From contig CAJTON010000004.1 of assembly GCA_910577605.1 (NCBI GenBank), forward strand, positions 106,131 through 138,103: DNA of 31,973 nt, written 5' to 3'. This document shows, one piece after another, positions 24,008 to 31,973 of this stretch. The notes below the pieces were generated by a model, which did no database searches, was not told where the DNA came from, and worked only from the letters and a program-made list of their open reading frames with translations. Each line of letters begins with the position of its first letter. The first letter of the stretch is position 1. This stretch comes from an uncultured Butyrivibrio sp. (GTDB taxonomy: Bacteria > Bacillota > Clostridia > Lachnospirales > Lachnospiraceae). Made by a program: the position numbers and the translations under genes.

Positions 24008-25546
24008 TTAGTCCTTTGAATCCTTAAAATATACAGTGCTCAGATCCTGCACATATACAGGATAGAATTTGTAGCCTTCAAGCTCCTTATTTATCGCCGT
24101 CGTATTGGCGGGAACCTGCAAAAACGCGCTCGCCGCCTCGTCGCATACGATCTTCTGAAGCTCGGCGTAATACTCCGCCTTTTTCTTAAGGTCAAGACTG
24201 CCTGCCGCCTTTAAGTAAATTTCGTCATATTCTTCACTTGCGAAGTTCACGAAATTCTTCTTTGACTCGGTCTGGAATCTGTTGAGCAGATAACCCGGCG
24301 TCATGTCGCAGGTAATTCCGCTTATCGTCGCCTGATACTTGCGTCCGTTGTAGCAGTCCTCAAGCCACGCGTTCCACTCGACCGGATTTATTTTGGCGTT
24401 GATGCCGACAGCCTTCAGCTGTTCAACGATGACCTCTCCCGTCTGCATATGGAATTCGTAATTGGAGGGAATCGTTATCTCAAGGTCAAATCCGTCCGCA
24501 TAGCCCGCGTCAGCCAAAAGCTCCTTCGCCTTCTCAACATTCGCAGCCGTTCCGTATGTGTCGTTAAGGTCGGAATAGAAATCCTTAAGCGTCGGCAGCA
24601 TCGCCGAGCTTATTATGGTTCCGTTGCCGCCGCCCACGAAATCGTTGACCGAATCCTTGTCAAGAGCATAGCAGATCGCCTGTCTTACTCTCACATCGTC
24701 AAGCGGCTTCTCAAGATTGTTGAGGAAAAGAGCCTGAACGACGTTGGAGGGCGAAGCCACCACATTAAAGCTGTCTTTAAGCTCGTTTGCCTGCGAATCG
24801 GTAAGATAAGCATAAATATCTATCGTACCGCCCTTAAGCTCAAGCAGCGCGGTCTCCGCACTGTTGATGATCTTGAAATTGACCTCTTCAAGATAAGGAA
24901 GCCCCTTCTGCCAGTAATCGTCAAACTTCTTTACCTTGATTCCCTCCTGCGGCGAGTAGGAAACAAAAGAAAACGGTCCCGTTCCGATGGGATCCGCCTT
25001 CTCGTCCTCCCCGCTACCCGCGGGAATGATCGCGGCTACAAAGCTGTAAATCAGCTCCGTATTGGCGTTCTCCACCTTGACACGAACCGTCTTTTCATCA
25101 ATAATATCAACGGCCTGAATCGTGCTAAGAGTGGAAATGAGCGGGGTCCCGTCCAACAGTCCCGAAACTCTCTCAAGAGAGTACTTCACATCCTCAGCCG
25201 TCACGGCGCTGCCATTGTGAAACTTCACGTTTTCCCTGAGAATGAAGGTGTATTCCAACCCGTCCTCCGAAACGGAATAATCACTGGCAACGGCGCTTAT
25301 CAGATTGCCGTTTTCGTCAGGCTTTACCAAGCCTTCAAAAATATTAAACAAGATTTCCTTAGTTCCTGCCGCTGTCGCTTTGTGAGGGTCAAGACTGTCA
25401 ATATCCTGCTGTATACCTACAACAACGGAGCTTTTTTGCTCCTTAGAGGGATTATCGCCCGAAGACGTTCCCGTGCCGCCTGCGCATCCGCTCAGTACAG
25501 CCGTCAAAAGTGCCATAAAAAGTAAAGTGCATAAATGCTTCTTCAT
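24008..25546 (-). CDS. Peptide/nickel-type ABC importer substrate-binding lipoprotein
   Basis: A 512-residue extracellular solute-binding protein of family 5 (DppA/OppA/NikA). The lipoprotein signal is LSGC (Cys21), followed by a Gly/Ser/Lys linker. Family features include IDSLDPHKATA, NIFEGLVKPDENG, the ENVKFHNGSAVTAEDVKYSLERV block and PVRQAICYALDKD-like helix. The ligand is not readable from sequence; peptides are most likely. GGAG lies before ATG at 25546. It is first in the operon, which then gives two permeases and the fused ATPase; this is a complete importer. Confidence 0.93.
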   Translation of the reverse strand: MKKHLCTLLFMALLTAVLSGCAGGTGTSSGDNPSKEQKSSVVVGIQQDIDSLDPHKATAAGTKEILFNIFEGLVKPDENGNLISAVASDYSVSEDGLEYTFILRENVKFHNGSAVTAEDVKYSLERVSGLLDGTPLISTLSTIQAVDIIDEKTVRVKVENANTELIYSFVAAIIPAGSGEDEKADPIGTGPFSFVSYSPQEGIKVKKFDDYWQKGLPYLEEVNFKIINSAETALLELKGGTIDIYAYLTDSQANELKDSFNVVASPSNVVQALFLNNLEKPLDDVRVRQAICYALDKDSVNDFVGGGNGTIISSAMLPTLKDFYSDLNDTYGTAANVEKAKELLADAGYADGFDLEITIPSNYEFHMQTGEVIVEQLKAVGINAKINPVEWNAWLEDCYNGRKYQATISGITCDMTPGYLLNRFQTESKKNFVNFASEEYDEIYLKAAGSLDLKKKAEYYAELQKIVCDEAASAFLQVPANTTAINKELEGYKFYPVYVQDLSTVYFKDSKD

Positions 25547-25600
25547 TATGTGCGTCTCCTTTTTGAATCATAATCCTCTCACTATTCTATTGTCCCCATT

Positions 25601-25628
25601 ATTTTAGCACAGATACGCAGTATTGCAA
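25601..25628 (-). promoter_or_regulatory. Promoter of the peptide-type ABC importer operon
   Basis: Minus strand: TTGCAA (25623-25628), a 16-base spacer and TAAAAT (25601-25606), with TG one base upstream (extended -10). Confidence 0.65.
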
Positions 25629-25648
25629 GTATTTTTTATATATCCGCG

Positions 25649-25673
25649 AAAAGCCTGCAGACGCGCGGCTTTT
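25649..25673 (-). terminator. Hairpin after the DUF4130-type gene
   Basis: AAAAGCC (25649-25655) and GGCTTTT (25667-25673) form a seven-pair stem with an 11-base loop, about 10 bases after the stop codon. It has the A-stem-T form of a weak bidirectional terminator. Confidence 0.45.
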
Positions 25674-25683
25674 GCCGTTTAAT

Positions 25684-26424
25684 TCAGTCCATGTTCATAT
25701 ATTTTCTGAACCTAAGCGGCATATTCTGCCTCTGAAGTTCAGGATTATATCTCGCCTCTATTCCTATCGTGCGCTCAAAGGTTTTCCAAAGACTGTTTAT
25801 CACTTTTTCCTCGTCCTCATATTCAATATTCCTGATAAGCTCCGGATCTATATCGCACAGATAAAAAGATTCATACGCCCTGTGGACAGCCGCCTTTCCC
25901 CTCGTCATATCCGCTATTACGAAATTCTCCTGCAAAAGCCTGTCCCCGAAAAAATCTGCAAGCGGAACAAGAAGGTCATTCCTCGGCTCAAATCTCGCAA
26001 GCAGATAGTCACCCTGCTGAACGAATCTGAGAAAGCCGCGGTAATGCTCCATTTCACGGAATGCGTTGCGTTTCAGCTCAAACACCTTCATTACGTTGCG
26101 GTCCTGTAAATCGTCCACAACAGCCGCGCCGTTTCTTATGCCTTTTCTGATAAACTGCAAAACGGCGTTGCCCCTCTCCGCGTCGTCCGAGAGGCACGCG
26201 TAATACACCAGTTCGTACGCCTCCGGCGATATTTTATTTATGACCGCGGACGCGACTCTCGCCGCCTTATCGTAATCCGTGACAACATCGCGGTACTCGG
26301 CAAACAATACCATATTGCCGTGCCTGTCCACGGAAATCTCGCTTGTCCTGATGTCTGTCGACCACGCCTCAAAGACCGCGGTCAGAATCCCGTCAACGCT
26401 CCCGTCGCAGCAGCATATGACCAT
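25684..26424 (-). CDS. DUF4130-type protein, partner of the radical SAM DNA-repair-like protein
   Basis: A 246-residue soluble protein matching by eye the 'probable DNA metabolism protein' family, which is linked to the radical SAM gene next to it and in other genomes is fused to a uracil-DNA-glycosylase-like domain. Typical features are the opening VICCCDGSVDGILTAVFEAW, RVASAVINKISPEAYE, ACLSDDAERGNAVLQFIRKG, and LARFEPRNDLLVPLADFFGDRL followed by VIADMTRGKAAVH. The protein ends soon after this, so no glycosylase domain is attached. AGGAGG lies eight bases before ATG at 26424, 29 bases after the radical SAM stop, so it shares that gene's promoter and SOS boxes. Confidence 0.85.
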   Translation of the reverse strand: MVICCCDGSVDGILTAVFEAWSTDIRTSEISVDRHGNMVLFAEYRDVVTDYDKAARVASAVINKISPEAYELVYYACLSDDAERGNAVLQFIRKGIRNGAAVVDDLQDRNVMKVFELKRNAFREMEHYRGFLRFVQQGDYLLARFEPRNDLLVPLADFFGDRLLQENFVIADMTRGKAAVHRAYESFYLCDIDPELIRNIEYEDEEKVINSLWKTFERTIGIEARYNPELQRQNMPLRFRKYMNMD

Positions 26425-26453
26425 ACGGCAATCCTCCTGTTCTCATTATATGC

Positions 26454-27905
26454 TCAAAGCTGTCCGGTAAGCACGCCGTAGGAATTATCCCTGACGACGG
26501 TTTTCGGGAACATCTCCTCCTGCGAATCGTCAAAAAAAGAAAGCTGCCTGTATGTTATATCCCCTCCGAGCCTGTTTTTCACGTTTCTGTCGGAGTCAAG
26601 CAGATTGCGCACGATATAGTCCTCCTCGATCCTCGTATTATACATCATTCTTCCGGAGCAGGTAATAAAATACAGCGCGCGCTTTAAGACCACTCCCATT
26701 TTCTTAATATCCCCGAAATCCAGACGGGCGCTTCTTCTCGCCTTGACGATCCTCTTTGCTGAATTTACGCCGATTCCCGGAACCTTCAAAAGCGAATAAT
26801 AATCCGCCCTGTTGATCTCAACCGGAAAAATATCAAGGTGCCTCAGCGCCCAGTCGCATTTCGGGTCAAGCAGCACGTTAAAATCCGGCTTCTCCGGCGA
26901 CAAGAGGTCGTCGGCTTTAAATCCGTAAAACCTTAACAGCCAGTCCGCCTGATAAAGCCTGTGCTCGCGAAGCAGCGGCGTCCCTCCGTCCACCGCCGGA
27001 AGCGTGCTGTCGCGATTTACGTTGACAAACGCCGAATAGAAAACCCTCTTCAGTTCGTATTTTTTATACAAAGCCTCCGCCACGGTCACTATCTGATAGT
27101 CGTTCTCCGGCGTCGCGCCGATGATCATCTGCGTGCTCTGCCCCGCCGGGACATACCTTCCTTCCCGTCTGCGAAAACCGGTGACTGCCGTATTGCCGTC
27201 CGGCGCGGCAAGTTCCGCAGAACCTTTCTGCGGAATTGTTTTCCTGTCTGATGCATAACGCGACTTTCCGTCGCTTAACATCAGCCTGTTACTGCTTATT
27301 CCCTGCTGGATCTGTCTCATAGGCGCAAGAATTGTCCTGCGTGATTTGTTCGGAGCCATTGATTTAAGCCCTTCGGTCGTCGGCAGCTCCAGATTGACGC
27401 TCATCCTGTCGGCATACCATCCCGTCATCTCGATAAGCTCCGGCGCGGCGCCCGGAATCGCTTTGACATGGATATACCCTCCGAAATGATATTCCTCGCG
27501 CAGCTTCTTAACCGTCTCGTAAAGAAGTCCCATAGTGTACGTCGGATTCTTGAGTATCCCTGAGCTCAGGAAAAGCCCTTCTATATAATTGCGCCTGTAA
27601 AATTCCATCGTCAGCGTACAGACCTCCTCCGGAGTGAAGGAAGTCCTGACCACGTCGTTGGACGCGCGGTTCGCGCAATATCTGCAGTCAAACACGCATT
27701 CATTTGTAAAAAGGATTTTGAGAAGACATATACAGCGTCCGTCCGCCGCAAAAGCATGGCATATTCCGCTCTTGACCGCGCTGCCTATACCCGCGCCGTT
27801 ATTACCGCGCGCCGTACCGCTTGAGGTGCAGGCAACGTCGTATTTAGCGGCGGCAGTAAGTATCGCTAACTTATCCGTAATGCTGAGATTCTCACATATG
27901 TGCAT
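26454..27905 (-). CDS. Radical SAM protein of the putative DNA modification/repair family
   Basis: The 483-residue protein has the radical SAM cluster motif as CVFDCRYC (Cys70, 74, 77), preceded by extra cysteines (26, 49, 58, 60) that may hold a second cluster. The barrel follows (GLFLSSGILKNPTYTM, GYIHVKAIPGA, MSVNLELPT). A helix-hairpin-helix, VPGIGVNSAKRIVKAR, lies at about 375-390 and suggests DNA binding. This combination fits the family long annotated as a putative DNA modification/repair radical SAM protein; the reaction is unknown. ATG at 27905 has GGAGG six bases upstream; a longer in-frame start at 27947 lies inside the promoter and is rejected. Two SOS-like boxes overlap the promoter. 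Confidence 0.88.
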   Translation of the reverse strand: MHICENLSITDKLAILTAAAKYDVACTSSGTARGNNGAGIGSAVKSGICHAFAADGRCICLLKILFTNECVFDCRYCANRASNDVVRTSFTPEEVCTLTMEFYRRNYIEGLFLSSGILKNPTYTMGLLYETVKKLREEYHFGGYIHVKAIPGAAPELIEMTGWYADRMSVNLELPTTEGLKSMAPNKSRRTILAPMRQIQQGISSNRLMLSDGKSRYASDRKTIPQKGSAELAAPDGNTAVTGFRRREGRYVPAGQSTQMIIGATPENDYQIVTVAEALYKKYELKRVFYSAFVNVNRDSTLPAVDGGTPLLREHRLYQADWLLRFYGFKADDLLSPEKPDFNVLLDPKCDWALRHLDIFPVEINRADYYSLLKVPGIGVNSAKRIVKARRSARLDFGDIKKMGVVLKRALYFITCSGRMMYNTRIEEDYIVRNLLDSDRNVKNRLGGDITYRQLSFFDDSQEEMFPKTVVRDNSYGVLTGQL

Positions 27906-27915
27906 AGCGCGCCTC

Positions 27916-27929
27916 CAAACATTTGTTCT
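27916..27929. promoter_or_regulatory. SOS (LexA) box 2 of the radical SAM operon
   Basis: On the minus strand this reads AGAACAAATGTTTG, matching the Bacillota consensus CGAAC-RNRY-GTTYC at nearly all positions of GAAC-4-GTTY. It sits at or just past the expected transcription start. Confidence 0.7.
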
Positions 27930-27935
27930 GATTTT

Positions 27936-27963
27936 ATTATAGCACATATGTTCGATTTGTAAA
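27936..27963 (-). promoter_or_regulatory. Promoter of the radical SAM/DUF4130 operon
   Basis: Minus strand: TTTACA (27958-27963), a 16-base spacer and a perfect TATAAT (27936-27941), with TG one base upstream. Expected transcription start is near 27929. Confidence 0.8.
27941..27954. promoter_or_regulatory. SOS (LexA) box 1 of the radical SAM operon
   Basis: On the minus strand this reads CGAACATATGTGCT. The left half and the centre match the Bacillota SOS box; the right half has GT.C only. It fills the spacer between -35 and -10, 25 bases (centre to centre) from box 2. Confidence 0.6.
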
Positions 27964-27976
27964 GATTTTTTTTAAG

Positions 27977-27996
27977 AAAAAAAGAGATTTTCTCTT
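27977..27996 (-). terminator. Terminator of the unrecognised gene at 28005
   Basis: Minus strand: AAGAGA-AAA-TCTCTT followed by further T residues, about ten bases after the stop. The stem is A/U-rich and therefore weak. Confidence 0.5.
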
Positions 27997-28004
27997 CAGC
28001 CCGT

Positions 28005-28601
28005 CTATTCCGCTCTTCTTTCAGCCAGATACATTCCCTTATCCTTATACAGATCGGGAATCGAATATACGTCCCTGCCTTCCACGGCATAGACGCGGCA
28101 GCTTCCGGGATTCTCCCTCGAAAACGTATCCCACGCCGTTATAAGCTCTTTTGTCTCATTTATTCCGTGAGCTTCAAAAAAGCCCTTATATTTGCCGATA
28201 TTGCCGCTGAATATTATCACCACATTGTAGCTGCATACCATTATCTCGTCGCCCGTTTCATGTCCGCCGAAGCCGAACTGTGAGATTCCGTCGTTAATGA
28301 GCAGCTCTCCCTCTCTTTTTAGCAGCGCAAGGGCATCTTGTGCGCTTAACCCGTCTATATAATAAACGTCCTTATGAAGCTGGTTTATTTCGCCGTCCGC
28401 TCCGCTCTCCTCATCGTTGGCGTTAGTCGGCAGCTCAAGAATAAAAAAAGCCGGCTCTTCATACATGGACAGGAAATGCTCAAGAACCTCAATAAGCTTA
28501 TCCGCCCCGACATTCGCCGTCAGCCTGTTTTCCCCGGCCTGATATTCCTCCTTGAGCTTTTCGGGAAACGGGACGGCACATCCTTTTTTCATGTTCAGCA
28601 T
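28005..28601 (-). CDS. Protein of unknown function
   Basis: I do not recognise this 198-residue protein. It has no signal peptide or transmembrane segment. Visible features are an acidic patch (about 61-70, ANDEESGADGE), a central DGISQFGFGGHETGDEIMV segment and a C-terminal part rich in aromatic residues. AAGGAG lies about nine bases before ATG at 28601. A possible promoter is TTGTCA, 16 bases, TATTTT (28619-28646, minus strand). It is a separate unit from the SOS-controlled operon, with a terminator between. Confidence 0.6.
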   Translation of the reverse strand: MLNMKKGCAVPFPEKLKEEYQAGENRLTANVGADKLIEVLEHFLSMYEEPAFFILELPTNANDEESGADGEINQLHKDVYYIDGLSAQDALALLKREGELLINDGISQFGFGGHETGDEIMVCSYNVVIIFSGNIGKYKGFFEAHGINETKELITAWDTFSRENPGSCRVYAVEGRDVYSIPDLYKDKGMYLAERRAE

Positions 28602-28701
28602 AAATTACGCTCCTTCTTAAAATACGGCATAAACGCCGCCTGACAAGCCTTGCGAACTGCAATACTTTATCTCTTGTAAAATCCAGATCGCGCCATGCTT
28701 T

Positions 28702-29775
28702 TCAAAGTCCCGCCGCCTCAAATTCCTCAAAGCTTTCATAGCTGTGTATTATCCCGCCGCCTTCTTTGATAAATCTCACAAAATCGTTTTCTGTTTCACG
28801 CGCCGACTCGCGGATAGCGTCAAGGTTTTTGCAGTCGTAAGCGCTGAGAATATCATATTCCTTCGAGCCGCAGCCCTTATGCGCCTCGTCCAGCTCATAC
28901 TGAAGACATACGGCGCTCAGAAAAGCAAGAATATAGTTTCCCGATTCGCAGCAGGAGTATATCTTGTTGAAGGTGGAGCTTATCTCCTCGTACAGACAGG
29001 CAAGCCCGGCATAGTCTGGCGGCGAGGTCCGGCTCTCCTGCCCGACGTTTTCTTTTGCTTTTTTACCGAAATCAAAAGCTATACCAGTATATTCGCACAC
29101 CTCGCCAAACATGGCAAGACAGTGTGTGATCGTTTCCTCCGGAGTATCAGCCTCGATGACGCGCAGATATTCGCCGCTTATCTCTTCGGGCAGCCCCGGT
29201 ATGCCCCTTAGATCCTCGAACTGCTTTTTCAATCCGAAATGAAAATAAGTATGACTGTAAACCGCCGCCGCGTCCGCAAGCGTCATAATTATATACCCCG
29301 CCGCGAGACGCGCCTCTTTTAATCCACAGTTTTCGGATATGCCATTATATATGGCTCCCGCCATGGCGATCCTTTTCTCAGCGGCGGCGCGGACGGCACG
29401 ATCATCCGCAAGATTTTTCTTAAGTCTCTCCTTGAGCGCCGTAAATCTTTGCATATCGCTGTCTGAAGCGCAGTACAGAATTTCTGAATCTCCGACAAAC
29501 GGCATCAGGCACTCGTCCAAGTCTGCGATACCTTCAAGCCTTTCCCAGCTAACGGGAAAAATATCGTAGCCTGTTCCGGATATGATAAAGTCCGCGCAAA
29601 ACTCATATCCCCTGTCGGTTTTGGGAATAAAACAGCAGTCGATGTCAGACTTCGGTCCGGCGGTTTTATTTACATACGAACCGTACAAAAGAACAGCCGC
29701 TATGTCATTTGCGTAACGTGTCCGCGCTTTGTTTTCGATCCAGCTTATGAGTTTTTCATTAGTTGTTTTTTCCAT
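28702..29775 (-). CDS. Nucleotidyltransferase-domain protein
   Basis: The 357-residue protein opens with a Pol-beta-type nucleotidyltransferase core: LLYGSYVNKTAGPKSDIDCCF at about 29-49, with Gly32-Ser33, Asp44 and Asp46, and a likely third Asp at 71 (GYDIFPVSW). The rest, from about residue 110, is largely helical and could be a substrate-binding or HEPN-like domain. The family includes antibiotic nucleotidyltransferases, toxin-antitoxin MNT proteins and regulatory enzymes; the substrate here is unknown. GGAG lies before ATG at 29775, 38 bases after the broken exporter gene, so it may share that transcript. Confidence 0.75.
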   Translation of the reverse strand: MEKTTNEKLISWIENKARTRYANDIAAVLLYGSYVNKTAGPKSDIDCCFIPKTDRGYEFCADFIISGTGYDIFPVSWERLEGIADLDECLMPFVGDSEILYCASDSDMQRFTALKERLKKNLADDRAVRAAAEKRIAMAGAIYNGISENCGLKEARLAAGYIIMTLADAAAVYSHTYFHFGLKKQFEDLRGIPGLPEEISGEYLRVIEADTPEETITHCLAMFGEVCEYTGIAFDFGKKAKENVGQESRTSPPDYAGLACLYEEISSTFNKIYSCCESGNYILAFLSAVCLQYELDEAHKGCGSKEYDILSAYDCKNLDAIRESARETENDFVRFIKEGGGIIHSYESFEEFEAAGL

Positions 29776-29813
29776 TTTCGTCTCCTTTTAACCGCCGAGC
29801 AAAAGCGTCCCCC

Positions 29814-31689
29814 TTATGCAATGATCGGATTTTCCTTGTAATACTCCGACTGCGCCTGCCACATACTGAAATAAACTCCTTCATTTTCCAGAAGCTCCTC
29901 ATGCGTGCCGCGCTCTATGAGCCTTCCTTTGTCAAGCACCAGTATGTCGTCGCAGAAGCGGCAGGACGAAAGCCTGTGCGATATATAGATCGCCGTTCTG
30001 GTTCCGACCATCTCGTTGAACTTATTGTATATCTCGCTTTCGGAAACCGGGTCCAAAGCGGCAGTCGGCTCGTCGAGTATCACAAACGGACCCTCCTTGT
30101 ATATCGCGCGCGCAAGCTCAATTTTCTGCGCCTCGCCTCCCGATATTTCCACGCCTTCTTCGTCAAAATCCTTATAAAGACAAGTTTCCAGTCCGCATGG
30201 CATCTCTTTTACCCGCTCGCCCATACCGCTCCTTACAACACATTCCGATACGCGTTCCTCATCGTACTCCATGCTTGCCGCGACATTCTGCGCAAGCGGG
30301 AAGGAAAAGAGTTTTGAATCCTGAAATACAACAGAAAACAGCTCCATATATTCCTCTATCGAATACTTGCGGATATCGACCCCGTTCAGCTTTATAACGC
30401 CCTCCGTAGGATCATACAGCCGGCACAGCAGCTTGATAAGCGTGGACTTTCCCCACGAGCGCCATTTTCTCGCCTATTTTCCATTTCAGAGTGATATTCT
30501 TGAGAACGTATCTGTCAGAGGACGGATACTTAAAGCTGACGTCGCAGAACTCAAACTCGTATTCGTTGTCGTCCCGCTTCTCGGTAGGTATGCTTCCGGC
30601 ATATTTTTCACTCGGAATATCCATGAAATCATAGATCATTTTAAGCGGAAACATACAGCTGCCAAGTCTTGTAAAACATTCGATCGCAAGATTAAAACCG
30701 TACTGTATGCGGTAAAAGCTCTGTACGTCCCGCACAAGGCTTCCCGCTGAAATAGCTCCTATCATCGCCTTTCCGATAACGAACCCGTATATCAGCACCG
30801 AGCGCACAACGTCGCACGCTTGATCCGTGATCTGCTGCCTTATCTTGACATTGTCCTTGCGCAGCTTGCTTTTGTGATATTTCTCAAAAAGCTCGTCTGT
30901 CTTTCTAAGAATATATTTTTTGTGCCCGTATATGTGAATGTCCTTCGCCGCCTGATACTCTCCGCAGTAATTTTCAAGAAAGTAATTGCGCACTCTGTTA
31001 GGTATTACCGTATCGTCGGAAAGCTCAATATTCTCCTCTTTTACGATGCTCTTGCTCCTCAGTATATTTTGCAGCACAAGAATGACCACGACCACGGCAA
31101 GTATAAGATAATTGATAACCGCCGATCTTCCGGCGTTTACTCCGACACTGTACAGCTCCCATGTCACGGCAAGGGCGGCAGCTATGCCGGCTATGCCCTT
31201 GAAAATACCTCCTATCCTGTTTACTATCTCACAGTATACACCGAAACCGCTGTACCTGTCATAACTTATCGCAAAAGTTTTTATCCTGTCATACTTACGG
31301 TGTGTTTCCGGGTTTTCTATCATGACATAATCCATTTCAAGGATCTTTTCGCTTATCATAATATCTACGCCTGCGGTGAGCATCCATACGCCGGGAATAA
31401 TGACCCTTTCGCGAATGCAGTAATCCGGTATTCTCAAAATAAACGTCGCCGCGACTCCGATAAGTATCACTGAAAAAATATACCGCAGATCCCTGCCCGA
31501 CGCAAACCCGTCTATAACCAGTCCCGATACAACTATCGGTACAAAATCCGACAGTTCAACAGATACATTTGCGAGTATGTTCAAGGTTAAAAGTCCGGGT
31601 GTCAGACGTCTTATATCTTTTATCGCACGGAACAAAAGCTTTTTTTTCTGCGCAAATGTAAGCTTTTCGACCTGATTATTCTCACTCAT
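29814..31689 (-). pseudogene. ABC exporter half-transporter, broken by a deletion in Walker A
   Basis: The transmembrane half and the start of the ATPase domain read in one frame from ATG at 31689. This frame starts MSENNQVEK and runs to ALVG near 30451, where Walker A should read GxNGAGKST. Instead the reading shifts and ends at a stop at 30412. Another frame continues at once with GKSTLIKLL, then FQDSKLFSF (Q-loop), ISGGEAQKIELARAI (signature), ILDEPTAALDP (Walker B) and ISHRL, ending at 29814. Comparison with the normal motif indicates a loss of 14 bases that removes five motif residues and the frame. Without the deletion the protein would be about 630 residues, a normal half-exporter. It overlaps the upstream exporter gene by eight bases. 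A sequencing error of this size is unlikely but not excluded. Confidence 0.82.
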
Positions 31690-31973
31690 AGCAGACCTCG
31701 CTTTCTCCGAACGCCTTTGCCGACGCTTCTTTCTGTCTGTAATAGCGGCTCTGTATTTCAAATACCCGCGCGTATTCTCCGCCGGCGTCAAGTAACTCTG
31801 AATGCGTTCCGCATTCCTCTATCCTGCCGTCCTTCAAATAAAATATCCTGTCGCAGAACTGAGTAGACGCAAGCCTGTGGGATATGAAAACCGATATTTT
31901 ACCGTCGGCAAAGCGCGCGTACTCCTTATACATATTCTGTTCGGCGATAGGGTCCAGCGCGGCGGTGGGCTCG
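31682..31973 (-). CDS. ABC exporter half-transporter, 5' part outside the window
   Basis: Only the C-terminal about 96 residues are present: the Walker B/D-loop EPTAALDP at the window edge, the switch histidine in VFISHRLASTQFCDR, and the usual DGRIEECGTHSELL tail. It is the first gene of a two-gene exporter; its stop lies eight bases inside the next gene, which implies translational coupling and a heterodimer. Its partner is broken, so this half may have lost its function or formed homodimers. Confidence 0.88.
   Translation of the reverse strand, partial: EPTAALDPIAEQNMYKEYARFADGKISVFISHRLASTQFCDRIFYLKDGRIEECGTHSELLDAGGEYARVFEIQSRYYRQKEASAKAFGESEVCYE

Noticed and set aside
24449..25525. Long plus-strand open reading frame (358 codons) opposite the binding-protein gene
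   Set aside because: It is antisense to a clear family 5 binding protein, is basic and low-complexity in composition, and has no ribosome binding site or family resemblance.
27906..27947. Upstream start for the radical SAM protein
   Set aside because: It would begin inside the promoter and an SOS box; the ATG at 27905 has a well-placed GGAGG.
30412..30460. Programmed frameshift in the ABC exporter gene
   Set aside because: There is no slippery heptamer, and a shift would still leave out five Walker A residues, so the product would be inactive.

Overview
The window looks like chromosome from an anaerobic Clostridia-class member of the Bacillota, probably of the Lachnospiraceae/Oscillospiraceae kind. 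The evidence is strong AGGAGG-type ribosome binding sites, sigma-A promoters with 16-18 bp spacers, lipoproteins with threonine/glutamate/proline-rich linkers, a clostridial GGGtGRT/NifU-like pair, and a radical SAM/DUF4130 pair preceded by Bacillota-type SOS boxes. Nearly everything reads on the minus strand. The plus-strand genes are an AP2-like DNA-binding protein and a small lipoprotein followed by a MerR-like regulator. I see no rRNA, tRNA, CRISPR array or insertion sequence.

Layout, left to right. 1-2156: threonine synthase (3' end outside the window) and a membrane-anchored SleB-type cell-wall hydrolase. 2585-3373: the plus-strand AP2-like protein, convergent with the branched-chain amino-acid operon. 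3386-7605: that operon, read ilvN-ilvC-leuC-leuD-nitrilase. Its promoter overlaps the stop of the antiporter gene upstream, and its terminator lies inside the AP2-like gene. 7658-12325: CPA2 cation/proton antiporter, SGNH hydrolase, HAD phosphatase and a Cache-domain chemoreceptor. 12536-15834: a secreted type I pullulanase lipoprotein and a small secreted starch-binding-like protein. 16383-17463: lipoprotein and MerR-like regulator on the plus strand. 17524-20376: alpha/beta-hydrolase lipoprotein, then the GGGtGRT/NifU-like pair. 20562-25546: a complete peptide/nickel-type ABC importer (binding protein, two permeases, one polypeptide carrying both ATPases). 25684-27905: radical SAM protein with helix-hairpin-helix plus a DUF4130-type partner. 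28005-29775: an unrecognised protein and a nucleotidyltransferase. 29814-31973: a two-gene ABC exporter whose second gene is broken in its Walker A motif; the first gene runs off the window.

Most noteworthy are (i) the radical SAM/DUF4130 pair, whose promoter carries two SOS/LexA-like boxes, implying a DNA-damage-induced system of unknown chemistry; (ii) the conserved but uncharacterised GGGtGRT/NifU-like pair; (iii) the AP2-like protein, with a degenerate HNH-like segment, an inverted repeat over its promoter, and the opposing operon's terminator in its coding sequence. Family names come from recognising sequence motifs by eye; no database search was run.
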